64,000 bases of DNA from the NCBI GenBank assembly GCA_016789845.1, contig JAEUQA010000051.1:41632-105631 (forward strand), given 5' to 3'. This stretch comes from Chromatiales bacterium. Its GTDB lineage: Bacteria; Pseudomonadota; Gammaproteobacteria; Steroidobacterales; GCA-2729495. The translations under genes and the position numbers were made by a program. The notes beneath the pieces are model-generated. The model made no database searches. It was not told the origin of the DNA and worked only from the letters and a program-made list of their open reading frames with translations. Of the stretch, positions 61,573 through 64,000 are shown piece by piece (the first letter of the stretch is position 1; each line of letters opens with the position of its first letter).

Positions 61573-62404
61573 CGGCCAGCAGGTCCTGGTGGCTGCGGAT
61601 CTGCGGGCCATCGGTGGTGTATTTCCCGTCGACGACCAGCAGCGGCACGCCACGCACCTTGTACTTCACGGTGAGGTCCTTGGCCCGCTTCAGCTGGCTC
61701 TCGACGGCGAATGAGCGGAAGGTCTTGTTGAAGTCGGCGGCGGATACCCCGTTCTGCTCGAAGAACGCCAGGATGTCCTTTTCCTCCGTCATGGGACGGT
61801 TCTCGACGTGGATCGCCTTGAACATGGCGGGGTTGATCCGGTCGAGCTTGCCGAGGGCCTCGGCGGTGTAATAGATGCGACCGTGGATCTCGTTGGTGGG
61901 ATTCCACATGACGGGTATGCGGACGAAGCTGACGTCCGCGGGCAGCTTCTTCACCCAGTCGCTCAGCACGGGCTCCAGGTTGTAGCAGTGGGAGCAGCCG
62001 TACCAGAACACCTCGGCCACCTCGATCTTGCCCGGCGAACTGCTGGTGCCCTGGGCCGAGGTGAGCTTGTTGAAGTGCTGGCCTTCCTGGTACTGCCAGT
62101 CGGTCCTGGCCGGGGCAGGGGACGAGTTGTCCGCCAGCACGATGTCCTTGCCGAGTGCGCCAGAGTCGGCGGGTGCCGCCGTCTCCGTGCCCGCGGACTC
62201 CTCCACGACGGCGGCAGGCACCGCGTCAGTCGCCGCTTCCGGGGCGGGCGTGGGCGCCGCGATGGCAGCGGGTGGAGTGCCTTCGGCAGTAGCTGCAGCC
62301 GGAGCGGCTGCCTCGGGGGCTGGCGCCTTGCCGCACGCCGCGGCAATCGAGAGAACCGCCGCCAGCAGCAGGAGTCGGATCCGGGTCGTGCCAATGCGAG
62401 TCAT
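61532..62404 (-). CDS. DsbA-like thiol:disulfide lipoprotein with long linker, 290 aa
   Basis: Lipobox AAAC with Cys24 predicts a membrane-anchored form. An Ala/Pro/Glu-rich low-complexity linker (about residues 25-100) leads to a thioredoxin-fold domain with CSHC active site and cis-Pro in VRGVPLLV, as in DsbA. Likely introduces or handles disulfides in the periplasm, perhaps for the neighbouring cytochrome. Typical DsbA is soluble, so the anchor and linker are a variation. Gene order with cytochrome c4 and engB is conserved in Pseudomonas-like genomes. Confidence 0.9.
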   Translation of the reverse strand: MTRIGTTRIRLLLLAAVLSIAAACGKAPAPEAAAPAAATAEGTPPAAIAAPTPAPEAATDAVPAAVVEESAGTETAAPADSGALGKDIVLADNSSPAPARTDWQYQEGQHFNKLTSAQGTSSSPGKIEVAEVFWYGCSHCYNLEPVLSDWVKKLPADVSFVRIPVMWNPTNEIHGRIYYTAEALGKLDRINPAMFKAIHVENRPMTEEKDILAFFEQNGVSAADFNKTFRSFAVESQLKRAKDLTVKYKVRGVPLLVVDGKYTTDGPQIRSHQDLLAVTEELIQRERQKS

Positions 62405-62428
62405 GGTGATGCCCTCAATCGCCGCGCG

Positions 62429-63061
62429 TCAGCGCAGGCCCTGGATGTAGGAGGCGACGGCCTTGATTTCGTCGTCGGTGAGCATGGCGGAAACATTGCG
62501 CATCATCTGGGTGTCGCCGTCCGTCGCCCGCTGCTTGGCCCGATAGGCCACCAGCTGGGCTGCCGAGTAGTTGGCGTGCTGGCCGGCGATGGCGGGCCAG
62601 CCGGCGGCGGGGTTGCCGTGGCCGGCGGGGCCGTGGCAGGCGAGGCAGGCGGGGACGCCCGTTTCCCGGTTGCCACCCCGGTACAGCCGTTCGCCCGTGC
62701 TGACCAGCGCGGGATCGGCGACGCCGCTTGCCCGCTTCTGGGCGGCGAAGTAGGCCGCGAGGTCCACCATGTCTTCGTCGGTGAGCGGCAGGGCCATGCT
62801 GCTCATCAGGACGTTCTGGCGGGCGCCGCTCTTGAAGGACTGCAGCGACTTCACGATGTAGCTCTCGTGCTGACCGGCAAGGCTCGGCCACTCGGGATTG
62901 AGGCTGTTGCCATCCATGCCGTGGCAGGCGGAGCAGGTGATTGCCTTGGCCTGGCCCGCCTCGGCGGATCCGCCGGCAATTGCCGGGCCGGAAAATGCGG
63001 TGCCGGCGATGGTCAGGGCGACGAGTGCGAGGGCGGGCGGGGAGAGTTTCACGAGGTCCAT
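62429..63061 (-). CDS. Dihaem cytochrome c4, 210 aa
   Basis: A signal peptide (LALVALTIAGTAFSGPAIAG) is followed by two cytochrome c domains, each with a haem site: CSACH (residues 43-47) and CLACH. Paired GQHxxY blocks (LAGQHESYIVKSL, IAGQHANYSAAQL) mark the duplicated c4 structure. Electron carrier to terminal oxidases. Start at ATG 63061 gives the correct signal peptide; the frame is open further upstream but that is the antisense of engB. Confidence 0.95.
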   Translation of the reverse strand: MDLVKLSPPALALVALTIAGTAFSGPAIAGGSAEAGQAKAITCSACHGMDGNSLNPEWPSLAGQHESYIVKSLQSFKSGARQNVLMSSMALPLTDEDMVDLAAYFAAQKRASGVADPALVSTGERLYRGGNRETGVPACLACHGPAGHGNPAAGWPAIAGQHANYSAAQLVAYRAKQRATDGDTQMMRNVSAMLTDDEIKAVASYIQGLR

Positions 63062-63154
63062 AACGCTTGTTCTGTAAGGGAAATTCGGGGGCAGTACCGT
63101 GCTAGACTGCGGCCGCGCGGAATTGTACACCAGCGCCCAGGCCGAGCCACCCAG

Positions 63155-63784
63155 ATGTCCCTGTTCCCCGAGGCCCGGTTCCTTACCAGCGCGGCCCGCG
63201 CCGCCCAGTTCCTGCCGGACGAGGGCGCCGAAGTGGCGTTCGCCGGCCGCTCCAACGCGGGCAAGTCCAGCGCGATCAACACCATCATCGGCCGCCGGGA
63301 TTTTGCGCGGACCAGCAAGACCCCGGGCCGCACCCAGCTCATCAATTTCTTCGCGCTCGCGGGGGGGCAGCGCCTGGTGGACCTGCCCGGCTACGGCTAT
63401 GCCCGGGTGTCCAGGGAGATGCGTGAACAGTGGCGGGAAATGCTGGGTGACTACTTCGACTGCCGGGAGTCGCTCGCTGGACTGATGGTGGTGGTGGACA
63501 GCCGGCGGGGTGTTGGCGACTTCGACCTGCAGATGCTGGACTGGGGCCGCACACTGGACTGCCAGCTCCACGTGCTGCTCACCAAGGCCGACAAGCTGTC
63601 CCGCCAGGAGGCCGCCGCCGCTCTCGCCGCGGCGAAGCGGGAGTTGCAGGATCTGCGCGTCGACGTGCAGCTTTTCTCGGCCACGTCGAAGCTGGGGCTC
63701 GATGAGGCCCGGACCGTCCTCATGGCCATGCTGGCCCGGCATGTGGCTCCCGAAGGGCCCGGTGGCCGGGTTTCCCGGGGATAA
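63155..63784 (+). CDS. engB: Ribosome-assembly GTPase EngB/YsxC, 209 aa
   Basis: GTPase acting in large-subunit assembly. G1 is GRSNAGKSS, G3 LVDLPGYGYA, G4 LLTKADKLS, G5 FSATSKLG. Typical N-terminal EARFLTSAARAAQFLP. Start ATG 63155. Divergent from cytochrome c4 with a 93-base gap. Confidence 0.96.
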   Translation: MSLFPEARFLTSAARAAQFLPDEGAEVAFAGRSNAGKSSAINTIIGRRDFARTSKTPGRTQLINFFALAGGQRLVDLPGYGYARVSREMREQWREMLGDYFDCRESLAGLMVVVDSRRGVGDFDLQMLDWGRTLDCQLHVLLTKADKLSRQEAAAALAAAKRELQDLRVDVQLFSATSKLGLDEARTVLMAMLARHVAPEGPGGRVSRG

Positions 63785-63789
63785 AAGAA

Positions 63790-63825
63790 GGCCCCGGGCG
63801 TGCTCGGGGGGGAGCACCCGGGGCC
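63790..63825 (+). terminator. GC-rich hairpin downstream of engB
   Basis: GGCCCCGG..GTGCTC pairs with GAGCAC-CCGGGGCC around a G-rich loop, with a two-base bulge. It starts five bases after the engB stop. No T run follows, so Rho-independent termination is doubtful. The 110 bases after it hold nothing I recognise until the REPIN. Confidence 0.55.
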
Positions 63826-63934
63826 AATTGAGCATCCGGTGGGGTGGCCGGTCTGCTTCGCCCGCCCAGGGAGTGCGGCGGGCACCTTACAGGTGCCGAT
63901 GTAGACCGGGTCTAACTGGCAAAGTTCCACTGAG

Positions 63935-64000
63935 GCAGGAGCGCCTTCAGGCGCGACCCCCCTCCCGCTCGAGACTCGCGGACTCGATTCTCGCGGGAGG
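63935..64000. repeat. REPIN, truncated by window end
   Basis: REP copy at 63935-63958 followed by the same 36-base inner core (63962-63997) seen at 47080-47115. The second inverted REP presumably lies beyond the window. Confidence 0.85.

Overview
The window is high-GC chromosomal DNA that reads like a gammaproteobacterium. Several gene orders are gammaproteobacterial hallmarks: ubiE-ubiJ-ubiB, dapF-DUF484-xerC, hslV-hslU, algZ-algR next to hemX-hemY, glnK-amt, and dsbA-like/cytochrome c4/engB. I cannot name a genus. The DNA is gene-dense, with no gap over about 300 bases. There is no rRNA, prophage, insertion sequence, CRISPR array or complete mobile element. One tRNA gene (Arg, anticodon CCG) is present.

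Layout, 1-13000: an ABC exporter pair (first gene cut by the window edge), a Nudix hydrolase, a membrane protein, a 2-hydroxyacid dehydrogenase, a PEP-carboxylase-family protein whose active site looks dismantled, a Fic protein behind two perfect palindromes, an FAD oxidoreductase, a secreted FKBP and an orphan DGQHR-domain protein. 13000-19800: a complete tryptophan operon, trpL-E-G-D-C-F-B-A. Its leader peptide has three consecutive Trp codons, is followed by an attenuator, and the junctions between structural genes are all translationally coupled. 19800-31000: a membrane protein, Dps, a small lipoprotein, an MFS transporter, the ubiquinone genes ubiB/ubiJ/ubiE, an rRNA/tRNA 2'-O-methyltransferase and an RND efflux pump.

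31000-38800 is a leftward accessory cluster: two UbiD-family decarboxylases that both carry Tat-type signal sequences, a LOG-family protein, an exported 2H phosphoesterase, an exported alkyl-sulfatase-like metallohydrolase and an amidohydrolase. 38800-49500: hslVU, a secreted protein made of 25-residue Cys-pair repeats, xerC/DUF484/dapF, an orphan ParA, hemY/hemX and the AlgZ/AlgR two-component pair; hemC and hemD, which usually sit between algR and hemX, are missing here. 49500-54850: an ammonium transport operon (TorF porin, glnK, amt) behind a good sigma-54 promoter, then ubiK, comM and a VPLPA-CTERM protein. 55000-64000: cytochrome c5, a FixK-like regulator, tRNA-Arg, a Gdx-type SMR exporter, several small unknown genes, mocA-like/moaD/moaE for molybdopterin, a DsbA-like lipoprotein, cytochrome c4 and engB.

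Two families of small palindromic repeats lie between genes. One is a REP/REPIN family with core GTAGGAGCGCC...GGCGCGACC; it repeatedly supplies stop codons or short C-terminal tails to neighbouring genes. The other is a longer, nearly perfect palindrome containing ATGCCT. The strongest candidates for new biology are the PEP-carboxylase paralogue lacking almost all its catalytic residues, the exported UbiD pair with its neighbours, the Fic-linked palindromes and the Cys-pair repeat protein.
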